A stretch of 64,000 bases of DNA. It comes from Bufo bufo. Lineage: Eukaryota; Chordata; Amphibia; Anura; Bufonidae. Positions within the stretch are counted from its first letter, which is position 1; each line of letters begins with the position of its first letter. The notes beneath the pieces are model-generated. The model saw only the letters and a program-made list of their open reading frames with translations. It searched no databases and had not been told where the DNA came from. The stretch covers positions 340,721,010-340,785,009 of the forward strand of contig NC_053392.1 of assembly GCF_905171765.1 (NCBI RefSeq), read 5' to 3'. The position numbers and the translations under genes are program-made. Of the stretch, positions 44,249 to 55,451 are shown one piece after another.

Positions 44249-44303
44249 AGAGCTCCCCCAACATGTTTCACCACTAGATGTGGCTTCTTCAGGGGATGGA
44301 GCT
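44249..44303 (-). ncRNA. Candidate type-I hammerhead ribozyme
   Basis: On the minus strand the order is: AGCTCC, internal loop AT, CCC, core CTGAAGA (44292-44286), one extra A, GCCAC, loop, GTGGT, GAAAC (44269-44265), ATG, TT, GGG, GGAGCT. CUGANGA and GAAA are exact. Stem II has five pairs with a G-U at its base, stem III is minimal, and stem I pairs over two blocks around an internal loop. Short-stem-III hammerheads are known from Penelope-like elements. The extra A between the core and stem II departs from the consensus and may abolish activity. Confidence 0.45.
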
Positions 44304-45724
44304 ACTATCAACAAGAATTCTTTACCGCTGCACCCTTTTAAACATTAGGGGAGGGTCATTAAATGTTCTATGGCCAATCGCTATTAAGCTTTCCTGTATG
44401 ACAGACCAGTAACCCAGTCAGAATACCAAAATGGTACCAATAAAACCTTCTCATCCCGCAAACAATGAACCCCTACATAAGAAAATCTCTCAAAAAATAA
44501 AAAAACTATAGCTCTCAGAACATGGACACATTAAAACATAATTTTTTTGTTTAAAAAATGCTATTATTGTGTCAAACTTAAATAAATAAGAAAAAGTATA
44601 CATATTAGGTATCACCACATCCGTAACGATCTGCTCTATAAAAATGTCACTTGACCAAAGCTCTCAGGTGAACGGTGGAAAAATAAATAAATAAAAACTG
44701 TGCTAAAACAACCAATTTTTTGGTCACCTTGCCGCATAAAGTGTTATAATGAATGATCAAAAAATCATATGTACCCAAAAATAGTACCAATAAAACTGGC
44801 ATCTTATCCCCTAGTTTCCAAAATGGGGTCACTTCTTGGGAGTTTCTACTGTAAGGGTGCATCAGGGGGGTTTCAAATGGGACATGGCATCTAAAAAACA
44901 TGTGGAGTTCCTTTTCTTCTGCACCCTGCCGTGTGCCCATACAGCAGTTTATGACCACATGTGGGGTGTTTCTATGAACCACAGAATCTGGGTATTAAAT
45001 ATTGAGTTTTGTTTGGCTGTTAACCATCGATGTGTTAAAGAAAAAATTGGATTAAAATGGAAAATCTGCCAAAAAAGTGAAATTTTCTAAATTTGATCTC
45101 CATTTTCCTTTAATTCTTGTGGAACGCCTAAAGGGTTAACAAAGTTTGTAAAATCGGTTTTAAGTAACTTGAGGGGTGTAGTTTATACAATGGGGTCATT
45201 TATGGGGGTATACACTATGTAGGCCCCACAAAGTGACTTCAGACCTGAACTGGTAATTAAAAAGTGGGTTTTGGCAATTTTCTTAAAAATTTGAAAAATT
45301 TCTTCTAAATTTCTAAGCCTTCTAACGCCCTAAAAAAATAAAATGACATTTCCAAAATGATGCCAACATAAAGTAGACATACGGGGAATGTTAAGTAATA
45401 AATATTTTATGAGGTATCACTTTCTGTTTTAAAAGCAGAGGAATAGACATTTTGAAAATTGCAAATTTTTCCAAATTTTGGGTAAATTTGGGATTTTTTC
45501 ATAAATAAAGGTGAAATATATTGACTCAAATTTATGACTATCATGAAGTACAATGTGTCACGATAAAACAATCTCAGAATGAATTGGATAAGTAAAGGCG
45601 TTCCAAAGTTATTACCACATAAAGTGAGATATGTCAGATTTGCAAAATTAGGCCTGGTCAGGAAGGGGGCAAATGGCCCAGATGGGAAGTGGTTAACTAA
45701 TGGTAAAATAGTTAATGTACTGGA

Positions 45725-47010
45725 TTTTATAGAGTGAACCTTTTTTGGATCATTTTCAGATTTATATAAAGCAGACAGTAATATTACGGTTGAAATGATG
45801 GATTCCTATTTGGACGCCATCTTCTTCCCAGTTATTACTGACGTTCAAAAGTAAGCACTTGAGGTGGACTTCTCCATGCAGGAATTGGAAGGGCCAATTA
45901 AAGTATGTTCCGGATCAGACAGATTCCCATATGAATTTTATCATAAATATAGGGAAACTATTCTTCCTAAGCTTCTGAGTGTTTTCGCTGAATCGCTGGA
46001 GGATGGGAATCTACCAGAATCAATCACAGAAGCTGTAATACTATTAATTCCGAAAAAAGGTAAGGATCCCTCAGATTTGGGATCATACAGACCCATATCC
46101 TTATTAAATACGGATGTGAAGCTTCTCTCAAGAATTCTGGCTACAAGGCTTTCGAAGGTCATCCTCTATTATTCATCCAGACTAGAATGGCTTTATTCCA
46201 AATAAGGGTACTCAGCATAATCTCCATCGGCTGTTTATGAACATTCAGTCTCCCAGAGGGGTCTCTCGCTCGATCCTGTCATTGGACGCCTCTAAGGCCT
46301 TTGACATGGTGGAGTGGAGATTCCTCTGGAAGGTTTTGGCTAGGATGGGTTTTGGAGATAGATTAATTGATATGATTAAACTATTATATGGATTTCCTTC
46401 GGCGAGGCTGAAAGTTAATGGGATCTTGACATCTAGCTTCGATTTAAATAGGGGCACTTGGCAAGGTTGCCCACTATCTCCATTGTTATTTGATATTTAT
46501 ATCGAGCCTTTGGCTTTGGCCGTTAGACAGAATGATAAAATCAAAGGGTTTGGAATATTAGTGATGTAAGATTGTATCTCCCTATACGCGGATGATGTCT
46601 TATTTTTTATAGATTATACAAAAACAACCCTCCCAAGACTCATCCGAATGGTTAACTCTTTCGGCTGGGTTTCTGGTTTAGATATAAATTGGTCAAAAAC
46701 CACTCTTATGCCACTGCCACTATTTGTACCCTCTAATGAGGCTTTGCTGAGTAAGCTGAATGTTTCTGACACCTTTCATTATTTGGGTATGACTATATCC
46801 CCTAAGATTAGAGATTTTTTACAGATTATCTTGATTTCACTGATAACGAAATTAAGGTAAAAAATTGGGATATGGCTGTGACTTGCCTTATCTAGAGCTG
46901 ATCGAGTATCCCTGGTTAAGATGGTGATTCTACCCAACTCCTTTATATTCTCAGGAATTCACCCATATGGATAGAGGACAAGTTTTTTAAACTTATAGAG
47001 AGAATAATTA
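45725..47010 (+). pseudogene. LINE ORF2 reverse transcriptase, decayed
   Basis: Reading frames in order give YKADSNITVEMMDSYLDAIF, SGSDRFPYEFYHKY (45910-45950), AVILLIPKKGKDPSDLGSYR and PISLLNTDVKLLSRILATRL (to 46160), DASKAFDMVEWRFLWKVL (46290-46340), GTWQGCPLSPLLFDIYIEPL (46455-46515) and YADDVLFFI (46585-46610), which holds the catalytic aspartates. Then GLDINWSKTTLMPL and a SRADRVSLVKMVILPN block follow. Stops and shifts fall at about 45856, 46200 and 46566. The block order is that of L1/Tx1-type RT. Confidence 0.85.
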
Positions 47011-47018
47011 ATGACTAA

Positions 47019-47325
47019 GGCTACATTCACACGTCCGTGGTGTGTTGCGGACCCGCAAATTGCGGGTCCGCAACACACCAGCCCGTCATCCCCATAGAAA
47101 TGCCTATTCTTGTCCGCAAGCTGCGGACAAGAATAGGACATGCTCTATCTTTTTGCGGAGCTGCGGACCCAAAATTGGGGCCGCGCTCCGCAATTGCGGC
47201 TGCAGACAGCAAACTGTGTGCTGTCCGCATCCATTCCGTCCCCATAGAGAATGAATGGGTCCGCACCCTTTCCGCAAAATTGCGGAAAGGATGAGGACCC
47301 ATTTTGCGGACGTGTGAATGGAGCC
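47019..47325. mobile_element. Foldback MITE, GGCTACATTCACAC ends
   Basis: Ends GGCTACATTCACACGTCCG and inverted CGGACGTGTGAATGGAGCC with TAA left and TTA right. The interior is inverted GCGGACCCGCAA text. It splits the LINE. Confidence 0.85.
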
Positions 47326-47350
47326 TTATTGTGGGGAAGCAAGCGAGTAA

Positions 47351-47848
47351 GGCTACTTTGCCACCTGCGTTTAGGTGCGGATCCGCACCTATAATGCAAA
47401 CGCTTAGATCCGTTCAGAACGGATCCGTTTGCATTACCATGAACAAAAAAAAAAATATATATATATATGTATATTTTTTTTTTTAATGATAATGCAAACG
47501 GATCCGTTTTGACTTTACATTGAAAGTTAATGGGGGACGGATCCGTTTGAAAATTGAGCCATATTGTGTCAACTTCAAACGGATTCGTCCCCATTGACTT
47601 ACATTGTAAGTCTGGACGGATCCGTTTGCCTCCGCACGGCCAGGCGGACACCCGAACGCTGCAAGCTGCGTTCAGGTGTCCGCCTGCTGAGCGGAGCGGA
47701 GGACAAACGGTGCCAGACTGATGCATTCTGAGCGGATCCGCATCCATTCAGAATGCATTAGGACTGGACGGATCCGTTCGGGGTCGCTTGTGAGAGCCTT
47801 TAAACGGAACTCACAAGCGGAGCCCCGAACGCTAGTGTGAAAGTAGCC
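47351..47848. mobile_element. Foldback MITE with CGGATCCG motifs
   Basis: Ends GGCTACTTTGCCACCTGCG and inverted GCTAGTGTGAAAGTAGCC, with TAA and TTA flanks, only 25 bp from the preceding MITE. The interior matches 20812-21304, including TCAACTTCAAACGGAT and ACTTACATTGTAAGTC. Confidence 0.85.
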
Positions 47849-47851
47849 TTA

Positions 47852-48783
47852 GACTCAAATTGGAATATTTGTATAAACCATTGAAGCAGGGGGGTTTGAA
47901 TCTCCCATACTTCAAGGGATGCTTTATTTCCGGCCAGCTATGGTTGTGTCGTGAATAACAGAAAAGAGCATTATTTAGACTTTGGTGAGGAGATCCTTGT
48001 ATAACAATATATTTACTCTGCTAGAATCTGGACAATTGATCAATCAGGAGCAGGACTATACAGAGGCCACAAAGTTATTATCTAAGACTTGGGGCACTAT
48101 TAGATCAGGGTTGGGGGTAAGAGGGTCACTTTAATAGCCTCCTCTTTGGCACAATTCTTTTTTACAGGTTTTAGGTGGTATAGAGGAGGATCAGTTTTGG
48201 CGAAAGAATAGGATTTTATATGTTACACAGATGGTAAAGAATAGAGAGATATTGCCGTTTTTAGATTTAGCACAGAGGGTGGATAATTTATCATGGTTTA
48301 GATACTTTCAGCTGCGATCGGCACTTTCTAGTTTGAAGGATAAATCTCTGTTAGAGATAGATACTTCTTTTTTAAATGAGTTGATTCGGAATTTAGAACA
48401 GAGACTGAAGATTGCAAATAGGACAAAGGGCCTGGGAGGTGGATTGTCCAAGTATTTAACTAGAGGGATGGGGGAATATATTTTTGAATTTAAGTTTATT
48501 ATCTCATAATTTTAATCAAATTTTGGTACAATTTAATATTTTTCATAGATTATATGTCACGCCCCTATGGCTTAGCAAATGTGGGTTCAGAGACAGTTCT
48601 AGGTGCCCGCAGTGTGATTATCCATGTGTGAATCACCTACGCATGTTTTGGTCTTGTCCAGAACTAAAAGAATACTGGAATGGTATTAATAACTTTCTTA
48701 TCCATAAACTGAAAGTTCAGATTCCTTTTAAGGTAGAATCTTTTATATTGAGTGATCTCTCTAAGTTAAGTAGTCATAAATAT
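47852..48783 (+). pseudogene. LINE ORF2 C-terminal region
   Basis: LEYLYKPLKQGGLNLPYFKG opens the segment after the MITEs. The ORF at 48484-48786 has HRLYVTPLWLSKCG, CPQCDYPCVNHLRMFWSCPE and EYWNGI, the cysteine-histidine tail and FW motif of L1-type ORF2. The hAT at 48784 interrupts it, and the text resumes at 54634 with KIFLGRILFLARLLVTRIWF. Confidence 0.75.
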
Positions 48784-48967
48784 TAGTGTTGGGCGAGCAT
48801 GCTCGGCCGAATACCAGTTTGGCCCAAGCATTGCGATGCTCGGCACATCGCGGTGTTCGGCTGAATACCGTGCGTGCTCGAGCGTGATGCTCGAGTCTCC
48901 CCCCCACACATTTGTTGGCTGCTACGCAGCCAATAAACGTGCAGGTGAGTACTGCCATTCACTGTAA

Positions 48968-49461
48968 GGCCTCTTTCACACTACAGTATGTCGATTTCAG
49001 TGTTTTGCGTTCCGTTTTTCACTGATCCGTTGTTCCATTTTTTTGTTTCCGTTGTGTTTCCGTTTCGGTTCCGTTTTTCCGTTCCGTTTTTCCGTATGGC
49101 ATATACAGTATACATTAATTACATAGAGAAAATTGGGCTGGGCTTAACATTTTCAATAGATGGTTCCGCAAAAAACGGAACGGATACGGAAGACATACGG
49201 ATGCATTTCCGTATGCATTCCGTTTTTTTTGCGGACCCATTGACTTTAATGGAGCCACGGAACGTGATTTGCAGCCAAATATAGGACATCTATCTTTCAA
49301 TGGAACGGAAAAACGGAAATACGGAAACGGAATGCATACGGAGTACATTCTGTTTTTTTTGCGGAACCATTGAAATGAATGGTTCCGTATACGGACCGTA
49401 TACGGAACGCAAAAAAACGGCCCGCAAAACGGAAAAAAAAAACGGTAGTGTGAAAGAGGCC
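48968..49461. mobile_element. Foldback MITE, GGCCTCTTTCACAC ends
   Basis: TAA duplicated on both sides (48965-48967, 49462-49464). Ends GGCCTCTTTCACACTAC and inverted GTAGTGTGAAAGAGGCC. The interior is inverted TTCCGTTTTTCCG-type text. It is nested in the second hAT. Confidence 0.9.
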
Positions 49462-49559
49462 TAATGCCGTAGCCATGTTGGCTGCTGGCATTACAGTAAT
49501 TGGCTGGCCGGAACATGTCATTGGGTGCTACATAGCTCAGTATTAGTCAGGGAGAGCTG

Positions 49560-50240
49560 GAGAGCAGAAGGGAGAGATAGTGTAGGGATTGAAATAGCAA
49601 TATTTTAGTTTTTATACTTGTTATAGACCCAAAAGTCCTTTTAAGGACTATTGTGTGTGGCAGCAATATATAATTTTAGCGCAACCTGCGCTAAATTGCT
49701 AAAACTTGTTAGAGACCCAAAAGTCCTTTTAAGGACTATAGTTGTATCTGGCAGCAATATATATTTTTAGCGCAACCTGTGCTAAATAGCTTGCAATTGT
49801 TTGGCCGCTGCATACAGCGACATTATCTGCGCTACATCTCCTGTGTAACGTGTGCACAGCCTAAAAATATCTGTAACATCCAGTGTACTTTTTCTGTAGA
49901 CAGTGTCCGCTGTGGACAGTTACATTACCTGCGCTACATCTCCTGTATAACGTTTGTGTATCCGAAATATCAGTGACATTCAGTCAAATTTTTTTGCTGC
50001 TGGTGGCAGCGACATTACCGGCGCTACATCTCCTGTATAACGTTTGTGCATCCTAAATATCTGTGACATTCATTCAGTGTAATTCTTTATTAGGCGGTGG
50101 TGACAGCAACATTACTTGAGCTATACCTCCTGTTTAACATGTGTGCATCCTAAAAATATCTCTGACATTCTGTGTACTTTATTTGCGCATACACTTACAA
50201 AACCTGCGCTACTGTATGTGTGACATACTTGCAAGCATAT
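49560..50240. repeat. Leader tandem repeats of second hAT
   Basis: Two blocks share GACCCAAAAGTCCTTTTAAG and GGCAGCAATATATA (49626 and 49706). Then four to five units of about 90-100 bp share CGACATTA(C/T)CTGCGCTACA, CTCCTGTATAACGTTTGTG and AAATATCTGTGACATTCA at about 49820, 49922, 50010 and 50108. This corresponds in position to the 227-bp array of the larger element but is unrelated in sequence as read. Confidence 0.8.
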
Positions 50241-50252
50241 ATACCATATAAT

Positions 50253-53200
50253 ATGCGCAAGGCGAGCAGTAGGGGACAGGGAAGTGGCCGTGCTGCTGAT
50301 GGTGCACGCAGAGGCCGTGGCCCTGGGCGCGGTGAAACTGTGCCTTCTGCCAGAGCGCAAGAAACACACTCATCCACGATACCTAGCTTCAAGTCCCACT
50401 GCACGTTTGTAGGGCGGTGCAAGACACTTGAAGTCAGACTAGTGCGACCATGTGGTCGGTTGGATTGCAGCAGATAATTCTTCCAGTCGGTTAAGCACCA
50501 CCCTATCTTCCACAAAGTCCAGTCTCAGTAGCCAAGAGTCTGGTCAACAGAGTCCTCACTCTGATACTTTTTCCACCCACCATGGAGAGTCTTGGCAAAC
50601 AAGTGATCCCACACTCGGATATTCCGAGGAGATGTTTTCATCACCATTCCTTAATTTAGGCCTCTCGCCAAGCCCGCTTGAAGAGGGACAAGAGGAGATC
50701 CTGTGCCCTGATTCCCAAACTATGGAGCATCCACAGTCAGAAAAAGATTATGGTGGGGAACGGCAATTAGTGTTTCACGCGGTGGTGGATGATGATCATG
50801 AGACACAGTTGCCAATAAGTCAACCGCAATTACTGTCTCAAGAGGTTGATGAAGAGGATGAGACACAGTTGCCAATAACTGAGGTTGTTGTTAGGTCAAA
50901 AAGTCAGGAGGATGACCAGAGTGAGGAAGTGGAAGAGGAGGTGCTGGATGATGAAGTCACACACCCATCCTGGGAAGGTGGCGAGTACAGCAGTACAGAG
51001 GACGAGGAATCCGCAGCACCACAATAGGCTGGAAGAGGCAGTGGGGTGGTAAAAGGCAGAAGGCGGGACACAAGAAACAGGCCCACAACTGTTCCCCGGA
51101 GCATACCCTTGCGGCAATCTCCCTTGCCAAGGAGTAGGTGTTCTGCAATCTGTCGCTTTTTTGAGGAAAGTGCGAACGATAAAAGAATTGACATTTACAA
51201 CCTGTGCCATACCAAAATGAGCAGGGGCGTGAACACTAGCAACCTCACCACCACCAGCATGATCCACCACATGGCATCCAAGCACTGTAATAAGTGGGAC
51301 AAACGACTGGGTCCACAATCTCTGTCTGCGGGTCACACCACTGCCTCCTCTTCCCCTGTGTTACGTGCTGGCCAATCTCCTGTCCAAGACGCAGGCCCGG
51401 GTGCCTCCCGTCATGCACCTGGACCTTCGCAAGCACCATCAGCTAGCACATCCACTTCTGAGTCCCAGCGCAGCGTATAGATGTCTATACCCCAGGCCTT
51501 TGAACGAAAGTGCAAATACCCAGCCACCCACCCACAGACCATAGCACTAAATGCGCACCTTTCCAAATTGCTGGCCCTGGAAATGTTGCCATTTAGGCTT
51601 GTGGACACTGAGACTTTCCGCAGCCTGATGGCGGCAGCTGTTCTGCAGTACTCTGTCTCGAGCCGCCAATATTTTTCACGGTGTGTAGTCCCAGCATTAC
51701 ACCAGCATGTGTCCCGTAACATCACCTAGGCCCTGACCAACGCAGTTATTGGGAAGGTCCACTTAACGACTGACACATGGAGAAGTGCTTTTGGCCAGGG
51801 ACGCTACATTTCCCTGACGGCACACTGGGTGAACGCTGTGGAGGCCGGGAGTGAGTCGTACCCTGGGATGGCACAGGTGCTACCGACGCCAAGGATTGCG
51901 GGCCCCCCTTCCATCAGGGTTTTCGCCGCCACTTACGTTAGTGGCTGCAACCCCCCTTTCTCCTCCTCCACTTCCACCTCTGAATTATCATCTTTCAGCA
52001 CCAGTCAGATATCAGTTAGTAGCTGAAAGCAGTGTAGCACTGCAGTGGGAAAGCGGCAAAAAGCTGTGTGGTTGTGTATGATAATGGCCGCAACTTGGTG
52101 GCGACATACCATGCCTAGTCCACGTGTTCAACCTAGTGGTTCAGCGGTTTCTCAAAACCTACCCCAATTTGCCTGAGCTACTGGTGAAGGTGTACCACGT
52201 ATGTGCCAATTTCCGCAAGTCCTCGACAGCTTCCGCCGGTCTGGCAACGCTGCAGCAGTGCTTGCAATTGCCAGCTCACCGACTGATGTGCAACGTGAGC
52301 ACGCGCTGGAACTCCACGTTCCACATGTTGGCCAGGCTTTGTGAGCAGCAGAGGGCAGTAGTGGAATACCAGCTGCAACAAGGTCGTAGCATTTCCAGTC
52401 AGCTTCCGATCTTCACAAGCGACGAGTAGGCATTGATGTCTGACCTCTGTGAGGTTTTACGCAACTTTGAGTAATCAACACAGATGGTGAGCGGCGGTGC
52501 CGCTATTATCAGCGTAACCATCCCACTTCTGTGTCTACTAAAACGCTCGCTGCTCACAATGAAGGCGGACACTTTGCATGTGGAAGAGGTGGAAATGGAG
52601 GAAGACAGTACACAGGGTGGTAGCCAGATGATGATGATGATGAGGAGGAGGAGGAGCAGGAGATGGTTGCCTCCGCTACAGAGGGTAGTACCCATAGCAG
52701 GTTTATTCCATCTGTTCAGCGTGGATGGGCTGAAGAGGAGGAAGAGAATGAGGAGATTGAGAGTCATCCTCCTTATGAGGACAGGGAAGTCTTGTCTGTT
52801 GGGACTCTGGCACACATGGTTGACTTTCTGTTATGCTGCCTTTCCCGTGACCCCCGCCTTTTGGCCAACACCGATTACTGGTTGTTCACCCTTCTCGACC
52901 CCCACTACAAAGAGAACTTCTCATCTCTCATTCCTGTGGTTGAGAGGACGAGCAAAATTGTGCAATACCAAAAGATCCTTGTGGAAAAATTGCTCCAAAA
53001 TTTTCCAGCTGACAACGCTGGCTGCAGAGTACGTAGTTCCTTGGCCAATCGAGGAAGGTCGACGAGGGGAACACACAGCAGTTTCAACAGAGGCAGGGCA
53101 ACACTCTCCAAAGCATGGAAAATTTTTATGACACCCCGCCAGCACAAGGAGGGAAACATTTTGGAAGATGAAGGAGTACATACATAGCAGACCTTGTCAG

Positions 53201-53465
53201 CGTGCTCAGTGATCCCTGTGCGCTTTACAACTATTGGGTGTCCAAGCTGGACATGTGGCGCAAACTGGCGCTCTACGCCTTGGAGGTGATGGCCTGCCCC
53301 GCCACCAGCGTTTTGTCAGAGAGTGTATTTAGTGCTGCTGGGTGCATAATAACTGATAAGCGCATCCGCCTGTCAACTGAAAATGCTGACCGGTTAACTC
53401 TTATAAAAATTAACAAGGCCTGGATTGCCCCTGACTTCTCTACTCCACCAGAGGAAAGCAGCTGA
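50253..53465 (+). pseudogene. hAT transposase related to the 33545 gene, broken
   Basis: Starts MRKASSRGQGSGRAADGARR, an RG-rich start like that of the intact gene. After a shift near 50450 one frame runs to 52026 with in-frame stops at 51025, 51478 and 51727. It holds an acidic region, a BED finger (AICRFFEES ... YNLCHTKM ... MIHHMASKH) in which tyrosine replaces a zinc cysteine, and AFERKCKYPATHPQT with LPFRLVDTETFRSLM. Further frames give LTTDTW-like text near 51765, YLVXHVFNLVVQRFL near 52110-52155, STRWNSTFHMLARLCEQQ, SVTIPLLCLLKRSL, LDPHYKENF and the hATC block YNYWVSKLDMWRKLALYALE ... SVLSESVFSAAG. In the last block S-E-S replaces S-E-R. Dead copy. Confidence 0.88.
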
Positions 53466-53599
53466 ACATAAAGGCACTCTAAATGTGGCTTTTATGGTGT
53501 ATTGAATACACTGTATTCCCATGCACCCCTTCCAATACTAAAAAGGGTATAGGGTTCAATCTCCCTTTTCTCGTCCTCCTCCTCCATCATATCAACATG

Positions 53600-54040
53600 C
53601 TTATTAGGCTGCCCTCGCTCCTAATGTTTTAGAGGGTCAGCTCAGCATCGGGCCCTCACCCATAATGTTTTAGAGGGTCGCCAGTAGGCCCTCAACCATA
53701 ATGTTTTAGAGGGTCAGCTCAGCAGCAGACCCTCACCCCTAAATTTTTAGATGGTCATCTTGGCAGCAGGCCCTCGCCCACAAAATTTTTTAGATGGTCA
53801 GCTCGGCAGCAGGCGCTCGCCCATAATGTTTTAGATGGTCAGCTCTGCAGCAGGCCTTCACTAACAAAATTTTTTAGATGGTCAGCTCGGCAGCAGGCCC
53901 TCACCCACAATTGTTTTTAGATGGGCAGCTTAGCAGAAGACCCTCACCTCTAATGTTTTAAATGGTCAGATCAGCAGCAGGCCCTTACCCCTAATGTTTT
54001 AGAGGGTCACCAGCAGGCCATCAATCATAATTTTTCAGGG
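53600..54040. repeat. TTTTAGAGGGTCAGCTC minisatellite, about nine units
   Basis: Units of 45-60 bp with TTTTAGA(G/T)GGTCAGCTC, AGCAGCAGGCCCTCACCC and ATAATG, placed after the transposase as in the larger hAT. Confidence 0.85.
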
Positions 54041-54834
54041 TGTGTATGATGCCCTCCTTTATATGTAATAAAGGGTGTATTGGAGTGCCGGTTCCTTGTA
54101 ATTTTAGGCAGCCTTTTCCCTTAGCGCATAGGCTTTATGAGAGTAGGAGTCCCACTACCTGAACAATTGTACCACAATGTGAATGAGGCCCTCCTTTATG
54201 TGATATACAGGTTGTATCGTAGTACCTCTTCCTTGTAATTTTTGGCAGCACTTGCACTTTATATACAAGTAAATATACAGGAAAGAATGTTTCCTAACAA
54301 TTTTTCCTCTAAAATCGATTTTATCTTCAGTTTGGTGCATATTATTGTCAGTTTGTAAAAGTGGCATACTACTCGGACAACATCGCTCCCAGCAGTGACC
54401 TGGTAGTCCAAGATGCATCCAGACATCCTCCCCATGCTGTTCCCGAACCATTTAAGGGGTGTTTCCATCAATTTCTGACCTTTTACTATGAACCAGACAC
54501 CCTCCCCTCTTCAGAGCAGGGGGCGCCTGGTTTAATGCTCGGGTTTTCCCATTGACTTCCATTGTGCGATCACTTGAGCATCCCGAGGTGTTCTACTCGA
54601 GCACCCGAGCACTTTGGTGCTCGACCAACACTAATAAATATCAAAAGATTTTTCTAGGTAGAATATTATTCTTGGCCAGACTATTGGTTACTCGGATCTG
54701 GTTTTCACGATATACTCCAGAAGTGAATGCCTGGATGAAGTTGGTCAATAAGGTAAAATAACTATGAGAATATCCCATATAAGCAAAGAAATGATCAAGA
54801 GAAGTGATTAAGATATGGGAGGACTGGAGGTTTT

Positions 54835-55451
54835 AAACATAGAAACATAGAATGTGTCAGCAGATAAGAACCATTTGGCCCATCTAGTCTGCCCAATATA
54901 CTGAGTACTATGAATAGCCCTTGGCCCTATCTTATATGAAGGATGGCCTTATGCCTATCCCATGCATGCTTAAACCCCTTCACTGTATTTGCAGCCACCA
55001 CTTCTGCAGGAAGGCTATTCCATGCATCCACTACTCTCTCAGTAAAGTAATTCTTCCTGATATTACTTTTAATCCTTTGCCCCTCTAATTTAAAACTATG
55101 TCATCTTGTAGCAGTTTTTCTTCTTTTAAATATTCTCTCCTCTTTTACCTTGTTGATTCCCTTTATGTATTTAAAAGTTTTCATCATATCCTTTCTGTTT
55201 CGTCTTTCTTCTAAGCTATACATGTTAAGGTCCTTTAATCTTTCCTGGTAAGTTTTATCCTGCAATCCATGTACTAGTTTAGTAGCTCTTCTCTGAACTC
55301 TCTCCAAAGTATCAATATCCTTCTGGAGATATGGTCTCCAGTACTGAGCACAATACTCCAAATGAGGTCTCACTAGTGCTCTGTAGAGCGGCATGAGCAC
55401 CTCCCTCTTTCTACTGGTAATGCCTCTCCCTATACACCCAAGCAATTGCAC
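54835..55451 (-). pseudogene. CR1 LINE: ORF2 C-terminus and 3' end
   Basis: The minus-strand ORF 55451-55101 reads LLGCIGRGITSRKREVLMPL, YRALVRPHLEYCAQYWRPYL, DTLERVQRRATKLVHGL and LKDLNMYSLEERRNRKDMM, the C-terminal end of a CR1-type reverse transcriptase ORF. The 3' untranslated part follows down to 54835, ending in the CATAGAAA/CATAGAAT 8-bp repeats typical of CR1 termini. The 5' end is truncated at 55451, where gypsy sequence begins. A second shorter copy is at 23801. Confidence 0.88.

Larger units (their letters stand above)
42133..45696. mobile_element. Non-autonomous TTAA element, 3.6 kb with nested hAT
   Basis: TTAA target copies at 42133-42136 and 45693-45696. Ends CCCCCTCCCATCCG and, inverted, CCACTTCCCATCTG. 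The LINE reading continues on both sides, so the borders are well placed. A perfect 16-bp hairpin lies near the left end. No transposase. The TTAA target and C-rich ends suggest a piggyBac-like family. A 1.1-kb hAT and what looks like a solo Penelope-like terminal segment lie inside. Confidence 0.7.
48784..54633 (+). mobile_element. Second, decayed hAT element of related build
   Basis: Perfect 8-bp target duplication ATAAATAT at 48776-48783 and 54634-54641. The ends are TAGTGTTGGGCGAGCA and, inverted, TAGTGTTGGTCGAGCA. The layout parallels the 11.9-kb element: subterminal GCTCG motifs, a leader with GGCTGC...GCAGCCAAT...AACGTGCA, tandem repeats, an RG-rich-start transposase and a downstream minisatellite. 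A foldback MITE sits in the leader. Length 5850 bp. Confidence 0.93.
40211..54834 (+). mobile_element. L1/Tx1-like LINE split by nested insertions
   Basis: Plus-strand pieces occur in LINE order: ORF1 C-terminus (40270-40629), endonuclease (41245-42115), reverse transcriptase (45725-47010), C-terminal region (47852-48783 and 54634-54834). Between them sit a T2 MITE, a TTAA element, two foldback MITEs and a hAT, each removable at its own target duplication. The LINE is therefore older than all of these. Its 5' part before 40211 is replaced by or lost beside the giant hAT, and no poly-A tail was seen before the CR1 at 54835. Confidence 0.75.

Noticed and set aside
50172..50515. Antisense ORF of 106 codons opposite the hAT start
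   Set aside because: Shadow of the RG-rich transposase start; no motif.
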